This document shows, one piece after another, positions 1-8,048 of a stretch of DNA of 59,682 bases. The stretch is from the NCBI GenBank assembly GCA_027310305.1, contig DAIDBD010000063.1, positions 1 to 59,682 of the forward strand, in the 5' to 3' direction. The position numbers were made by a program, and so were the translations under genes. The stretch's first letter is position 1, and every line of letters begins with the position of its first letter. The notes below the pieces were generated by a model. The model was not told the DNA's origin. It ran no database searches and was given only the letters and a program-made list of their open reading frames with translations. Source of the stretch: Herminiimonas sp. (lineage in GTDB: Bacteria > Pseudomonadota > Gammaproteobacteria > Burkholderiales > Burkholderiaceae_D).

Positions 1-1
1 C

Positions 2-133
2 ATTCTTGCCCGACTGCGTTCCATCGCACTGAACTGTATGCGCGCCGGCAATGAGCCATGTATCTCACGAGCCATCTATCGCAATACCCTCAACTTCGAT
101 CATGCGGTCTCTATTGCACGTGGAAGAACTTAA
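2..133 (+). mobile_element. Transposase C-terminal fragment (partial)
   Basis: An open frame of 43 codons enters from the left edge and stops at TAA 131-133. The reading (ARLRSIALN..., then a tail with scattered Arg/Leu and NPH-like spacing) resembles the C-terminal helix region of ISAs1/IS4-type DDE transposases. The neighbouring livH frame loses its family similarity at exactly this place, which fits a mobile-element boundary. I see no terminal inverted repeat because the rest of the element lies outside the window. The family assignment is by eye and tentative; it could be chance coding. Confidence 0.4.
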
Positions 134-687
134 CAGCCCTGGGCGCCCACCATGTGCGGATTGACCGAACCCGCACGGATCAGCATCCCCAGACGTGTCT
201 TGTGCATCAAAAGATGCGCGCCAACGGCAACCGCGAGCCCGACGACGATGATGGCGAAACGGTAGGCAGGATAGTTGTTGCCAAACAGGACGATGGTGCT
301 GTCGAGGAAAGCCGGTACCGGTAGAAAATACGGCTGCGGCCCCCAAAGAATGCGCGTGATTTCGTTGAAGAACAGCACCATGCCAAACGTTGCCAGCACA
401 TGATCCAGGTGGTCCCGGCTGTATAGGCGCGAGATCGCAATCTTTTCCAAAATGAATCCCAACACGATGCAGCCGCCAACGGCCGCAATGACCGCCAGAA
501 AAAATGATCCGCTGACGTTGAAAGCCGTCGCTGCAAAGTAGGCGCCCATCATGTACAGCGAGCCGTGTGCAAGATTGACGAAACTCATGATGCCGAACAC
601 CAGGGTCAGACCCGCCGCGAGAAGAAACAGCAACACGCCATACTGCAGCCCGTTTAGGAGCTGCGGCAGAACAAGGCTCCATGACAT
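130..687 (-). pseudogene. livH: Branched-chain amino acid-type ABC permease LivH, C-terminally truncated
   Basis: Inner-membrane permease of the LivH family (HAAT-type ABC importers). Hydrophobic segments start immediately (PQLLNGLQYGVLLFLLAAG), followed by the family-typical GIMSFVNLAHGSLYMMGAY. The start at 687 is chosen because AAGGAG lies just upstream. The protein is about 185 residues against roughly 290 for the family. Similarity is good up to the RAG...MVGA stretch near the end, then breaks and a stop follows at once, so the last 3-4 membrane segments are missing. The break coincides with a transposase-like fragment at the window edge. It follows livK in the same operon, so the transporter probably served the aromatic-acid pathway upstream. 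Partner LivM/LivG/LivF genes are not in view. Probably non-functional. Confidence 0.8.
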
Positions 688-697
688 GATGCGCTCC

Positions 698-1870
698 TTA
701 TTTGGCGACACACTTCGAGAAATAGACATCCTTGTGGTGGGTCAGCGGGGTGTCCACCAGCTTGGTGACCGTTTTGCCGCCTTCCTTGGTAACCTGGAAT
801 GCATAATAGTTCTGGATCGGCATGTTGTTGATGTTGAACTGGAACGGTCCTCGCACGGATTTGAATTCCTGTCCTGCCGCCTTCACTGCAGCGGCGAACG
901 CCTTCTTGTCCGAGGTTTTGCCATTCACTTTGCGAATCGCGACGTCCAGGACTTGCGCAGCATCGTAAGCAGTAGCCGCATATTCACTAGGCATGCGTTT
1001 GTATTTGGCCTCGAATGCCTTGACGAATTTCTTGTTTTCCGGGTTGTCGAGCGCCGCGTCCCACATCGCGCCGGAGACGGTTCCGACCGCCGCTTCACCC
1101 AAAGCCGGCATCGTGGTGGCGTCTACGGTGAATACCGAATAATTGGGAATCTTGGTCAAGAGCCCCGCCTGGCTAAGTTGCCGCACGAAATTCACGCCCA
1201 TGCCTCCTGGATAGAAGGTAAACACTGCATCGGCGACGCTCGCCTGCAACTGCGATATTTCTGCGGAATAGTCCGTCTGCCCGACTTGCGTATAGACTTC
1301 ATCGACGATCTGTCCCTTGTAATAGCGCTTGAAACCGGCCAGCATGTCCTTGCCGGCCTGATAGTTCGGCGCCATCAAGTAGACGCGCTTGTGGCCTTTG
1401 TCCTGCACGAATTTGCCCATGCTTTCGGCCGCGCCATCATTTTGCCAAGCAGTGGAAAACACATTGGATGCGCAACTTGCGCCGGCAATCGGCGATGGGC
1501 CGGCATTGGTGGCAATCGCGACGGTGCCCGATTCGACGATCGGTTTCAAGCTGGCCATCAGGACATTGGAGAATCCCAGCCCGACGATGGCATCGACTTT
1601 GTCCTTGTCGATGAACTTGCGCGTGATCTGGATGCCAATTTCCGGCTTGAGCTGATCGTCTTCCTTGATGACGGTCGCTTGCTGCCCACCGAGCTTGCCG
1701 CCCAGTTGTTCAACCGCCAGCATGAAGCCGTCGGCCTGGTCCTGCCCGACGACGGCCTGCCCTCCCGAAAGTGCCGCGGACAAACCGATTTTCACTTGCG
1801 CCAAAGCGATTGACGATGCGCTTAACAATAGTCCTGCCACCGCTGTGCTTACAAACTTGTTGGTATTCAT
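698..1870 (-). CDS. livK: ABC transporter periplasmic substrate-binding protein (LivK / Peripla_BP_6 family)
   Basis: 390 residues with a Sec signal peptide (residues 1-24, ending SIALA) and the type I periplasmic-binding fold typical of branched-chain amino acid receptors: the VKIGLSAALSGGQA opening, and a central GLGFSNVLMA...GTVAIATNAG stretch. A strong ribosome site (TAGGAG) is 8 nt before the ATG. It is the seventh gene of the nag operon, 95 bp after nagAb, and a stem-loop lies between them. Members of this family linked to aromatic catabolic operons often bind hydroxybenzoates rather than amino acids. Binding of salicylate or gentisate is an inference from context only. Confidence 0.85.
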   Translation of the reverse strand: MNTNKFVSTAVAGLLLSASSIALAQVKIGLSAALSGGQAVVGQDQADGFMLAVEQLGGKLGGQQATVIKEDDQLKPEIGIQITRKFIDKDKVDAIVGLGFSNVLMASLKPIVESGTVAIATNAGPSPIAGASCASNVFSTAWQNDGAAESMGKFVQDKGHKRVYLMAPNYQAGKDMLAGFKRYYKGQIVDEVYTQVGQTDYSAEISQLQASVADAVFTFYPGGMGVNFVRQLSQAGLLTKIPNYSVFTVDATTMPALGEAAVGTVSGAMWDAALDNPENKKFVKAFEAKYKRMPSEYAATAYDAAQVLDVAIRKVNGKTSDKKAFAAAVKAAGQEFKSVRGPFQFNINNMPIQNYYAFQVTKEGGKTVTKLVDTPLTHHKDVYFSKCVAK

Positions 1871-1905
1871 TTTTGTCTCCTATTAGAATTTATAAAAGTT
1901 GTTGA

Positions 1906-1922
1906 CCGGCTTGAAAAGCCGG
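1906..1922 (-). other. Stem-loop between nagAb and livK
   Basis: CCGGCTT-GAA-AAGCCGG forms a perfect 7-bp hairpin in the 95-bp gap between the ferredoxin gene and livK. No clean T-run follows on the minus strand, so it is more likely an RNA-processing or stability element, or a leaky terminator, than a full stop. Its effect would be to set different expression levels for catabolic and transport genes (inference). Confidence 0.45.
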
Positions 1923-1965
1923 CCAGGAAAGCATCGATCAGATGCTGTACAACAGCGTTGCCCGC

Positions 1966-2280
1966 TCAGCCCAGATCGACAAAGACTCTTCCATTTTCGA
2001 TCTTTACTGGATAGCTGCGAATCGCTTCAACAACCGGTTCGCACAATGGCTTGCCGTCACGGATGTCGAACTTGCCTTGATGCAGCGGACATTCGATTTC
2101 GTATCCTTCCAGGAAGCCGTCGCACAGACGGGCATGGCCGTGCGTGCAAATATTGTCGGTTGCGTAGACCTGTCCTTCGACACTGTAGAGCGCCAGGTCT
2201 TTGCCTTCCGCCTGCACGCCGATCACGTCTTCCTCGGGCACTTCATCCGCTGCGCTTATGTCGGTCCATTGTTCAGTCAT
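1966..2280 (-). CDS. nagAb: Rieske ferredoxin of salicylate 5-hydroxylase
   Basis: 104-residue Rieske-type [2Fe-2S] ferredoxin. The cluster ligands are visible: C45-T-H47 and C64-PL-H67, with the usual spacing. It shuttles electrons from the reductase (nagAa product) to the terminal oxygenase (nagG/nagH products) in the cytoplasm. Its size matches the naphthalene-dioxygenase-type ferredoxins shared by naphthalene and salicylate oxygenases. It starts 7 bp after nagH. The ATG at 2280 is supported by a purine-rich GAGGCG upstream. Confidence 0.9.
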   Translation of the reverse strand: MTEQWTDISAADEVPEEDVIGVQAEGKDLALYSVEGQVYATDNICTHGHARLCDGFLEGYEIECPLHQGKFDIRDGKPLCEPVVEAIRSYPVKIENGRVFVDLG

Positions 2281-2287
2281 GGTCGCC

Positions 2288-2773
2288 TCAAATCGGGTAA
2301 ATGAGCGAGTTGGGAATCATCTCGGTGTCATAGATGCAGATGCGCGACTCGATCTTCATGCCATGCGGCATGATGCGCACCCGGTCAAGATAGCGGCCGA
2401 CGTTGAAGATCGTCGTTTCCTTGGAGAGCTTGGTACGGAATACCGAATAATTCGCTTCCGACTCGATTACGGTACCGTCGTACTTCAGAATCCGCGGCAA
2501 GCCAATCACGTGGCGTTGATAATAGGGATCGTGAAACAGCGTTTCCTGAATGCCGTAGACACGGTCCTGGAGCATGCCGCGACTCAACAGCGCGAGTGTG
2601 GCCAAGGGAAATCCGCGATCATAGTTTTCGCGCGGCTGCACCTTGTACTCGCAATTCTCGGTAAAGAAATCGACCCACTTGTCCCACTGCGCAGCATCAA
2701 CCACAGCGGCGTAGTCGCCATACAGTTGCATCAGTTCGAGATAAATCCCTGTGGTTACGTTGGTTTCGCTCAT
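2288..2773 (-). CDS. nagH: Salicylate 5-hydroxylase, small (beta) subunit
   Basis: 161 residues, ring-hydroxylating-oxygenase beta-subunit family (NTF2-like fold). Conserved features include the [20 protein letters not shown] opening and the [19 protein letters not shown] and YHR/VIGLPRI-like stretches. It is the structural partner of the Rieske alpha subunit encoded just upstream. The frame can be opened by an upstream TTG overlapping the nagG stop, but the ATG at 2773 has GGAG at the right distance and is preferred. Substrate assignment follows the gene neighbourhood (gentisate dioxygenase and fumarylpyruvate hydrolase in the same operon). Confidence 0.88.
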   Translation of the reverse strand: MSETNVTTGIYLELMQLYGDYAAVVDAAQWDKWVDFFTENCEYKVQPRENYDRGFPLATLALLSRGMLQDRVYGIQETLFHDPYYQRHVIGLPRILKYDGTVIESEANYSVFRTKLSKETTIFNVGRYLDRVRIMPHGMKIESRICIYDTEMIPNSLIYPI

Positions 2774-2775
2774 GG

Positions 2776-4038
2776 TCAAATCTCCATCACTTTTCGCCAG
2801 TAGTCGTACATGCCGCGGATGAGCCCTTCCGTGACCATGTGATCGGTGTTGCCAAACTCGTAACCGCCCAGCTCTGCCAAGGTGCGGTGATTCGGCTTTT
2901 GTTCAAAGCCGCATTGCGAAAACTCGATGACTTCGCCATCGTCAGCCGACACGAATCCGGCGGGGCCGAACAAGTTGGCCTGAATCAGGCGGCGTTGCGT
3001 CATTTCCGCCGTGTCGTCGTCGAAACCGAAATGGGTCCAGATAAAGTCAAACGATCCGGTTCCGTTGGGCTGAATATGGCGGGTCGAAACGCTGTTGACT
3101 TGCTGCTGAAAAATCACGCTGGGGAAGATCGTCATCATGACTGCCGTCGGGCCGCCCCACCACGCTTCCTGCACGATATCCAGAAGGCGCTTGTCGTTGA
3201 TTTCCATGCTTTCCTTGAAGCTGGAAACGCCTGCAGTCACTTCCGCTTTCACGCCTGCACTGCCGCGGGTGGAGATCATTGCGGCATGCCGGAATTTCTC
3301 ATCCATCACCAGCTCCGACTTGTTGTCGGCACGCCAGAGGCCATAGGTCACGAACCAGGTATGCAGCAGCCCCGGATGGTACGGGTCCTTGATGTTTTCC
3401 TGCATCAGTTTCCAGTTGCCTGGAATACGCTGGCTGTTGTAGCCGAGGATGGTCAGTTTGCGACCGTTGAAGAGCCGGTCGAAATAGCACAGGATCGTTG
3501 GGCCGAGAAAATCTTCGAGCGGTTCAATGCCATGATCGAAGGAAGCGAATACAACGCCGCCCCGTGCCGCCACCTTGAGCTTGTTCAGCCCGTTTTCATC
3601 TTTCTTGAATTCCTTGGGCATGCCGCCGTTGACCTTGCCATCCTGCTTGACACCGCGAAGGAACGGCACACCCTGCAGGTCGCCCTTGAGCGTGTAGTTC
3701 CACTGATGGTACGGGCAAACGAATTCCTTCTTGTTGCCATGCCGCTCGCGGCAGAACTGCATGCCGCGGTGCGCGCAGACATTTTCGACCACGTTGATGC
3801 TGCCGTCCTGATCGCGCACCATGATGACCGAGCGCTCGCCGATCACGGTGCGCTTGAAGTCGCCCGGATTGGGAATCTCGGCTTCCAGGCCCACGTAGCA
3901 CCAATGTCCGTGATAGAACAAGCGCTCCAGTTCAAGCTTGTACAGCGTTTCATCGGTATACGCCCAGAACGGGATACGGCTTGACCCTTCCGCCTCCCAA
4001 ACCGGCTTGACGGGAAATACAACGGGAATGTCACTCAT
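2776..4038 (-). CDS. nagG: Salicylate 5-hydroxylase, large (alpha) subunit, Rieske oxygenase
   Basis: 420-residue Rieske non-haem iron oxygenase alpha subunit. The Rieske centre is C88-A-H90 and C108-PY-H111. The mononuclear iron site is visible as D218, H221 and H226 in the KDPYHPGLLHT stretch. With NagH, ferredoxin NagAb and reductase NagAa it should hydroxylate salicylate at C5 to give gentisate. The start has AGGAGAGA immediately upstream. The gene is followed by nagH with a near-overlap (translational coupling). An alternative substrate such as another hydroxybenzoate or anthranilate cannot be excluded, but the downstream ring-cleavage genes are gentisate-specific. Confidence 0.9.
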   Translation of the reverse strand: MSDIPVVFPVKPVWEAEGSSRIPFWAYTDETLYKLELERLFYHGHWCYVGLEAEIPNPGDFKRTVIGERSVIMVRDQDGSINVVENVCAHRGMQFCRERHGNKKEFVCPYHQWNYTLKGDLQGVPFLRGVKQDGKVNGGMPKEFKKDENGLNKLKVAARGGVVFASFDHGIEPLEDFLGPTILCYFDRLFNGRKLTILGYNSQRIPGNWKLMQENIKDPYHPGLLHTWFVTYGLWRADNKSELVMDEKFRHAAMISTRGSAGVKAEVTAGVSSFKESMEINDKRLLDIVQEAWWGGPTAVMMTIFPSVIFQQQVNSVSTRHIQPNGTGSFDFIWTHFGFDDDTAEMTQRRLIQANLFGPAGFVSADDGEVIEFSQCGFEQKPNHRTLAELGGYEFGNTDHMVTEGLIRGMYDYWRKVMEI

Positions 4039-4099
4039 GTCTCTCTCCTATCCACTCTGCCCTTGCAATGAAGGGCTATCTATATTTACTCTTCAGTCT

Positions 4100-4798
4100 T
4101 CAGCCGGCGACCCGAACGACAATTTCACCTAGCTTGTCTACTGACCCGCGCATGACATCGCCCGGTATTACCGCATTCACGCCTTCCGGTGTGCCGGTCA
4201 TGATGAGGTCGCCTGGCTCAAGCGTTTCGTATTCAGACAGGTAGGAGATCGACTCGGCGACCGACCAGATCAGCTTGTCGACGTCGGAGGACTGCCGCGG
4301 CTGATCGTTTACTGTCAGCACGATCGTACCGGACGCAATATGCCCCACGTCTTGAGCGCGATGGATAGAGCCGATCGGCGCCGACTTCGAAAACGATTTG
4401 CCGAATTCCCACGGGCGCCCCTTGTCGCGCGCTTCGAGTTGGACGTCACGGCGCGTCATGTCAAGCCCCGCTGCATAGCCGTACACGTGCTCCAATGCCT
4501 GCTCGACCGGGATATTCGCGCCGCCCTTCCCGATGGCGACGACCAGCTCAATTTCATGGTGAAAATTACCGGTCTTGGACGGGTAAGGAATTTTCACTTC
4601 CTGCGGCCCGGCCTGCACTACAGCGGAAGCCGGCTTCATGAAAAAAAATGGCAGATCGCGTTCCGGGTCCTTGCCCATCTCGCGGGCGTGGGCCGCATAG
4701 TTCCGGCCGACGCAAAAGATCCGATTGACCGGAAAGCTCTCGCTGCGCCCTTCGATGGAAAGCGTATAAATTGGTGCTGGCTGAACTGCGTATTCCAT
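4100..4798 (-). CDS. nagK: Fumarylpyruvate hydrolase (FAH family)
   Basis: 232 residues, fumarylacetoacetate-hydrolase superfamily. The metal-binding and core motifs are in order: FCVGRNYAAHAREMG near residue 30, FFFMKPASAVV, FHHEIELVVAIGK with the metal-binding Glu residues, and the C-terminal GDLIMTGTPEGV. It would hydrolyse fumarylpyruvate to fumarate and pyruvate, the last step of gentisate catabolism. I chose the ATG at 4798 because GGAG precedes it; the longer frame starts with a TTG overlapping the nagI stop. No maleylpyruvate isomerase (nagL) gene is adjacent, so either one is encoded elsewhere or this enzyme acts directly on maleylpyruvate. Confidence 0.88.
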   Translation of the reverse strand: MEYAVQPAPIYTLSIEGRSESFPVNRIFCVGRNYAAHAREMGKDPERDLPFFFMKPASAVVQAGPQEVKIPYPSKTGNFHHEIELVVAIGKGGANIPVEQALEHVYGYAAGLDMTRRDVQLEARDKGRPWEFGKSFSKSAPIGSIHRAQDVGHIASGTIVLTVNDQPRQSSDVDKLIWSVAESISYLSEYETLEPGDLIMTGTPEGVNAVIPGDVMRGSVDKLGEIVVRVAG

Positions 4799-4815
4799 TG
4801 TTGTCTCCAGGTGAA

Positions 4816-5865
4816 TCAATTAAACTTTTCTTCGCGCCACAGGCCGAGGCCCTGCTGCATCGGCCGGTCCGAAAAACTGAACAGGAGCGTTTCGCCAAGC
4901 GCCCGCAGCCGATAGGTGTGCCAGGACGGGACAACGAACACATCGTTCTCGGTGAATTCAAACAATTGGCCCTCGATTTCAACCGTCCCCTCCCCTTGCA
5001 GGCAAGTGAAGACCGTGCCATCGGTGCTTCGGTAGGGATTGGTGACGAATGCCGCAGGCAGCAGTTGCGCAAACGCTCCGATCGTCGGCATGGGAGACGC
5101 ACCGGTAGCCGGATTCACATAGCGCAATTTGTAGCCGAGATGCGGATCGGCGGCGGCGCGCGCGATGCCGGCAAGTGCGTCCCTGGTCTGACTAAACGGA
5201 TACACGAAGACCTTGGTCGGCTCCCAGGAAGCCTGATGGAAGTCCACCGGCAGCATATTGCTGCCATAGCGTGCCAGCGCATCGCCTTCCGGGCGCGAGG
5301 GAATTTGCGATGCGTCCTTGCCATGCTCGGCGAAGCCGCTATCGAAAAACCGCACGGTGGGAATGTCGAGCCCGTCAAGCCAGACGACCGGCTGACCGCC
5401 CGAATTGCCGTGGTCGTGCCAGGTCCAGGACGGCGTAATGATGAAGTCGCCGCGGTGCATCGTGGTGCGCTCGCCATCGACAGCGGTATAGGCGCCCTCG
5501 CCGTCGAGCACCAAGCGCAGGGCCGACTGCGTATGACGATGCGCCGGCGCCACCTCGCCCGGCAGGATGAGTTGCAGGCCGGCGTACAGCGACTGGGTAA
5601 TCGAAGAATGTCCGCGTAACGCCGGATTTTCGAGAATGAGAACGCGGCGCTCGGCTTCCGCAGCGGTGATCAGTCGGCCGGCTTCCATGACGTGTTCCCT
5701 GATCTCCGCATAGCGCCACAAGGCGGGCGCGACCGGCGTCGTCGGAGACCGGGGAACCAAGGCGCCCAGCACTTCCCACAATGGCGTCAGATTATGCGCA
5801 TCGATGCGCTGGTAATACTGCTTGCGCTGTTCATGGACTTCGGTGGAAATGGGTTGCGTTTGCAT
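4816..5865 (-). CDS. nagI: Gentisate 1,2-dioxygenase (bicupin)
   Basis: About 349 residues with two cupin domains. The N-terminal cupin carries the Fe-binding HRHTQSALR motif (preceded by GEVAPA) and the closing SWTWHDHG histidine; the C-terminal cupin has the degenerate ENDVFVVPSWHTYRL copy. It opens the gentisate ring to maleylpyruvate. Two starts are possible: ATG 5889 (directly after the nagAa stop, poor ribosome site) and ATG 5865, which has GGAG 8 nt upstream and gives the length usual for the family; the latter is annotated. The gene sits between the reductase gene and nagK, consistent with a single nag transcript. Confidence 0.9.
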   Translation of the reverse strand: MQTQPISTEVHEQRKQYYQRIDAHNLTPLWEVLGALVPRSPTTPVAPALWRYAEIREHVMEAGRLITAAEAERRVLILENPALRGHSSITQSLYAGLQLILPGEVAPAHRHTQSALRLVLDGEGAYTAVDGERTTMHRGDFIITPSWTWHDHGNSGGQPVVWLDGLDIPTVRFFDSGFAEHGKDASQIPSRPEGDALARYGSNMLPVDFHQASWEPTKVFVYPFSQTRDALAGIARAAADPHLGYKLRYVNPATGASPMPTIGAFAQLLPAAFVTNPYRSTDGTVFTCLQGEGTVEIEGQLFEFTENDVFVVPSWHTYRLRALGETLLFSFSDRPMQQGLGLWREEKFN

Positions 5866-5890
5866 AGGTGCCGCTCCGTGTTCAGTCATC

Positions 5891-6877
5891 TCAAATTCCG
5901 CTTGGATAAAAAGCGTCCGCATAAATGTGGTCTGCCAATATTCCTTTTTGCTTCACAAGCATTCTTGTCGCCTCGACCATGGGGGGCGCACCGCACAAAT
6001 AGGCGCGCCAACCGGCCAGGCTGCCCCAGTCGTGCGCGACGGCATCCGTCACCAGCCCAGCGCGTCGCGCCGGGTTGTCGTTGCCCGCAGTGACCACGAT
6101 GTGAACATGCAAATTGCCATGGGCTTCCGCCAGTTCAGCCAGCCATTCGGTGCCATACACATCAACAGGAGATCGCACGCCGAAGTACACATGGATATCG
6201 TTGCGCATGCCGCCTTTGAGTGCCCCGCGAACAATGGACAATACCGGCGCGAGCCCGGTGCCGCCGGCGACACAGAGCATCGGCCCATCGTGGCGGGTAC
6301 GCAGGTAGGCGGTACCCAGCGGTCCGGTAACGCGCACCGGATCACCGACCTTGAGCCCGTTCGCGATATGGCTGGTCACCCGGCCGCCGGGAACGAGGCG
6401 GATATGGAATTCCAGCTCGGAATCACTGGAGAGGCCCGCCATGGAATACGGCCGGATATGCTGCGGCGTGAACTGCAACGTTGCGTACTGCCCGGGTGAA
6501 AACGCGAGTCGCTTGTTGACCTGCAAACGGAGCCGCTTGATATCGTGCGTCATGTCTTCCAGGGCAGCCACGGTTGCCCTGAGGATGCGCTGCGGATGCA
6601 CCACGACTTCGTCGGATTCGGGGATTTCGATCATGCAGCTACCCGTCAACACGCTTATGCATGCCAGGATGTACTGATCGTCATCGGGATTGGTGATCTT
6701 GGCCTCGCGACCGGTTTCCAGTACCTCGCCTTCGAGTACCTTGCAGCGGCAGGTACCGCAGCGCCCTGCCATGCAGCTATACGAGACAGGCACGCTATGT
6801 TTCTGCAACGTTTCCAACAGGTTTGCACCGGCTGCCACCGGCAGAATCCGCCCTGAAGGTTGAATGACTAATTCCAT
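5891..6877 (-). CDS. nagAa: Ferredoxin reductase component of salicylate 5-hydroxylase
   Basis: 328 residues, identical in length to typical NagAa/NahAa reductases. It has an N-terminal plant-type [2Fe-2S] domain with the cysteine pattern C-x4-C-x2-C (SCMAGRCGTCRC, residues ~35-45) and a fourth Cys near residue 73. A flavin-binding RPYSMAG motif follows, then the NAD-binding VAGGTGLAP motif and the terminal LCGAPPMVEA. It passes electrons from NADH to the Rieske ferredoxin. It is the first gene of the operon; 117 bp separate it from the divergent regulator. The ATG at 6877 has only a weak ribosome site. Confidence 0.9.
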   Translation of the reverse strand: MELVIQPSGRILPVAAGANLLETLQKHSVPVSYSCMAGRCGTCRCKVLEGEVLETGREAKITNPDDDQYILACISVLTGSCMIEIPESDEVVVHPQRILRATVAALEDMTHDIKRLRLQVNKRLAFSPGQYATLQFTPQHIRPYSMAGLSSDSELEFHIRLVPGGRVTSHIANGLKVGDPVRVTGPLGTAYLRTRHDGPMLCVAGGTGLAPVLSIVRGALKGGMRNDIHVYFGVRSPVDVYGTEWLAELAEAHGNLHVHIVVTAGNDNPARRAGLVTDAVAHDWGSLAGWRAYLCGAPPMVEATRMLVKQKGILADHIYADAFYPSGI

Positions 6878-6894
6878 GATTTCGCGTTGATTCC

Positions 6895-6909
6895 AACTTC
6901 AGTGAAGTT
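6895..6909. promoter_or_regulatory. Palindrome in the nagAa leader
   Basis: AACTTCAGTGAAGTT is a perfect 7-bp inverted repeat with a 1-nt centre, 18 bp before the nagAa start. It could be an operator or a leader hairpin. LysR-type sites are usually further upstream, so its role is unassigned. Confidence 0.4.
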
Positions 6910-6945
6910 AGCGAAATTATAGGAATTAAACTAAACTAAAAAAAT

Positions 6946-6961
6946 AGCATCTCGTGAATAA
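6946..6961 (-). promoter_or_regulatory. NagR/NahR-box-like site
   Basis: Read on the minus strand the segment is TTATTCACGAGATGCT. Its ATTCACG half matches the first half of the ATTCACGCT-N2-TGAT consensus that I recall for NahR/NagR; the second half is only partly kept. It lies about 70-85 bp upstream of nagAa, a plausible distance for LysR-type activation, in the 117-bp divergent spacer. A second, weaker ATTCAT half-site lies at 6971-6984. Confidence 0.4.
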
Positions 6962-6994
6962 GTAAAATAGATTTTATGAATATCGCTAAAAGAC

Positions 6995-7897
6995 ATGAAC
7001 CTTAAAGACATCGACTTGAACCTGCTGTTGGTCTTCAATCACCTGTTCGTCGAGAAGCGCGTATCCGCTGTGGCACAGCAGCTTGGCTTGACGCAGCCCA
7101 CAGTCAGTAATGCGTTGAGCCGGTTGCGCAAGCTGCTGGACGATGAGCTATTCCTGCGAACCTCGCGCGGTATGGAACCAACCCCCTACGCTATTCGACT
7201 TGCCGAGCCGATCGCCTATGCGCTGCGCACCATCCAGGAAACATTGAGCGAGATATCGGATTTCGATCCAGGCACCAGCACCAAGAAGTTCACGATTGCC
7301 ATGACCGACATCGGGGAAATTTATTTTTTGCCAAAGCTTCTGCACAAGCTGGCACAAATTGCACCGGGCGTGACGATCAGTACCGTGCGCAATGCCAGCG
7401 TCAACCTGCGCGATGAAATCGAAGCCGGGCGTGTCGACATTGCCATAGGGCTGCTGCCCCAACTGAAATCCGGTTACTTTCAGCGTCGTCTATTCAAGCA
7501 GCGTTATGTCTGCATGTTCCGCAGGGGGCACACGCTGGACAAGGGAAAGATCACGGTTTCCGAATTTGCCAAGGCGCAGCATGTGGTCGTCATTTCCGAA
7601 GGCACCGGCCATGCCAAGGTGGATGAATCGATCGATCGCAGGGGAATCAAGCGCAATGTTTTGCTGACCGTTCCGCATTTTGTCGCGGTCGGCCACATTC
7701 TCTCAACGACCGACATGGTGGCGACCGTGCCAGAACGATACGCCCTCGCCTGCGCGGGACCTTTCGGACTTTGCCATGTGCCGCATCCGGTGGCACTGCC
7801 CGAGATCAGCATCAACTTGTTCTGGCACGCCAAGTTTCACAAGGAACCGGGAAATCAATGGCTTCGGGGCGTGGTGTTCGATACGTTTTCGGATTAG
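6995..7897 (+). CDS. nagR: LysR-type regulator of the nag operon (NagR/NahR family)
   Basis: 300 residues with an N-terminal winged helix-turn-helix (residues ~4-65, DLNLLLVFNHLF...QPTVSNALSRLR) and a C-terminal LysR effector domain. The sequence is close to the salicylate-responsive NahR/NagR group: the characteristic GMEPTPYA, MTDIGEIYF and INLFWHAKFHK stretches are all present. It is transcribed divergently from nagAa and is expected to activate the salicylate/gentisate operon when salicylate binds. A preceding purine-rich stretch (AAAAGA) is an acceptable ribosome site for ATG 6995. Confidence 0.9.
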   Translation: MNLKDIDLNLLLVFNHLFVEKRVSAVAQQLGLTQPTVSNALSRLRKLLDDELFLRTSRGMEPTPYAIRLAEPIAYALRTIQETLSEISDFDPGTSTKKFTIAMTDIGEIYFLPKLLHKLAQIAPGVTISTVRNASVNLRDEIEAGRVDIAIGLLPQLKSGYFQRRLFKQRYVCMFRRGHTLDKGKITVSEFAKAQHVVVISEGTGHAKVDESIDRRGIKRNVLLTVPHFVAVGHILSTTDMVATVPERYALACAGPFGLCHVPHPVALPEISINLFWHAKFHKEPGNQWLRGVVFDTFSD

Positions 7898-7930
7898 ATG
7901 CGGCGTTGGATAAGCCTGAAATGGCAGTTA

Positions 7931-7960
7931 AGTACTAGCCATGTAAGTACTAGCCATGTA
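7931..7960. repeat. Two-copy 15-bp tandem repeat
   Basis: AGTACTAGCCATGTA occurs twice in perfect tandem (7931-7945 and 7946-7960), downstream of nagR. Nothing else is recognised between 7898 and 8048. It may be a replication-slippage duplication. Confidence 0.8.
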
Positions 7961-8048
7961 GTAATCAAGCCTGCGGGCGCTTGGAGAAGCCCCGTATGTC
8001 AACTTGGCGTCCGTGGAGGAAAGCAACCGGAGCAGCCTAGTTGTAATG

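Noticed and set aside
551-1813. Long plus-strand frame opposite livK
   Set aside because: Shadow frame of the real livK gene: no domain similarity, no ribosome site, unusual composition (many His/Arg/Cys).
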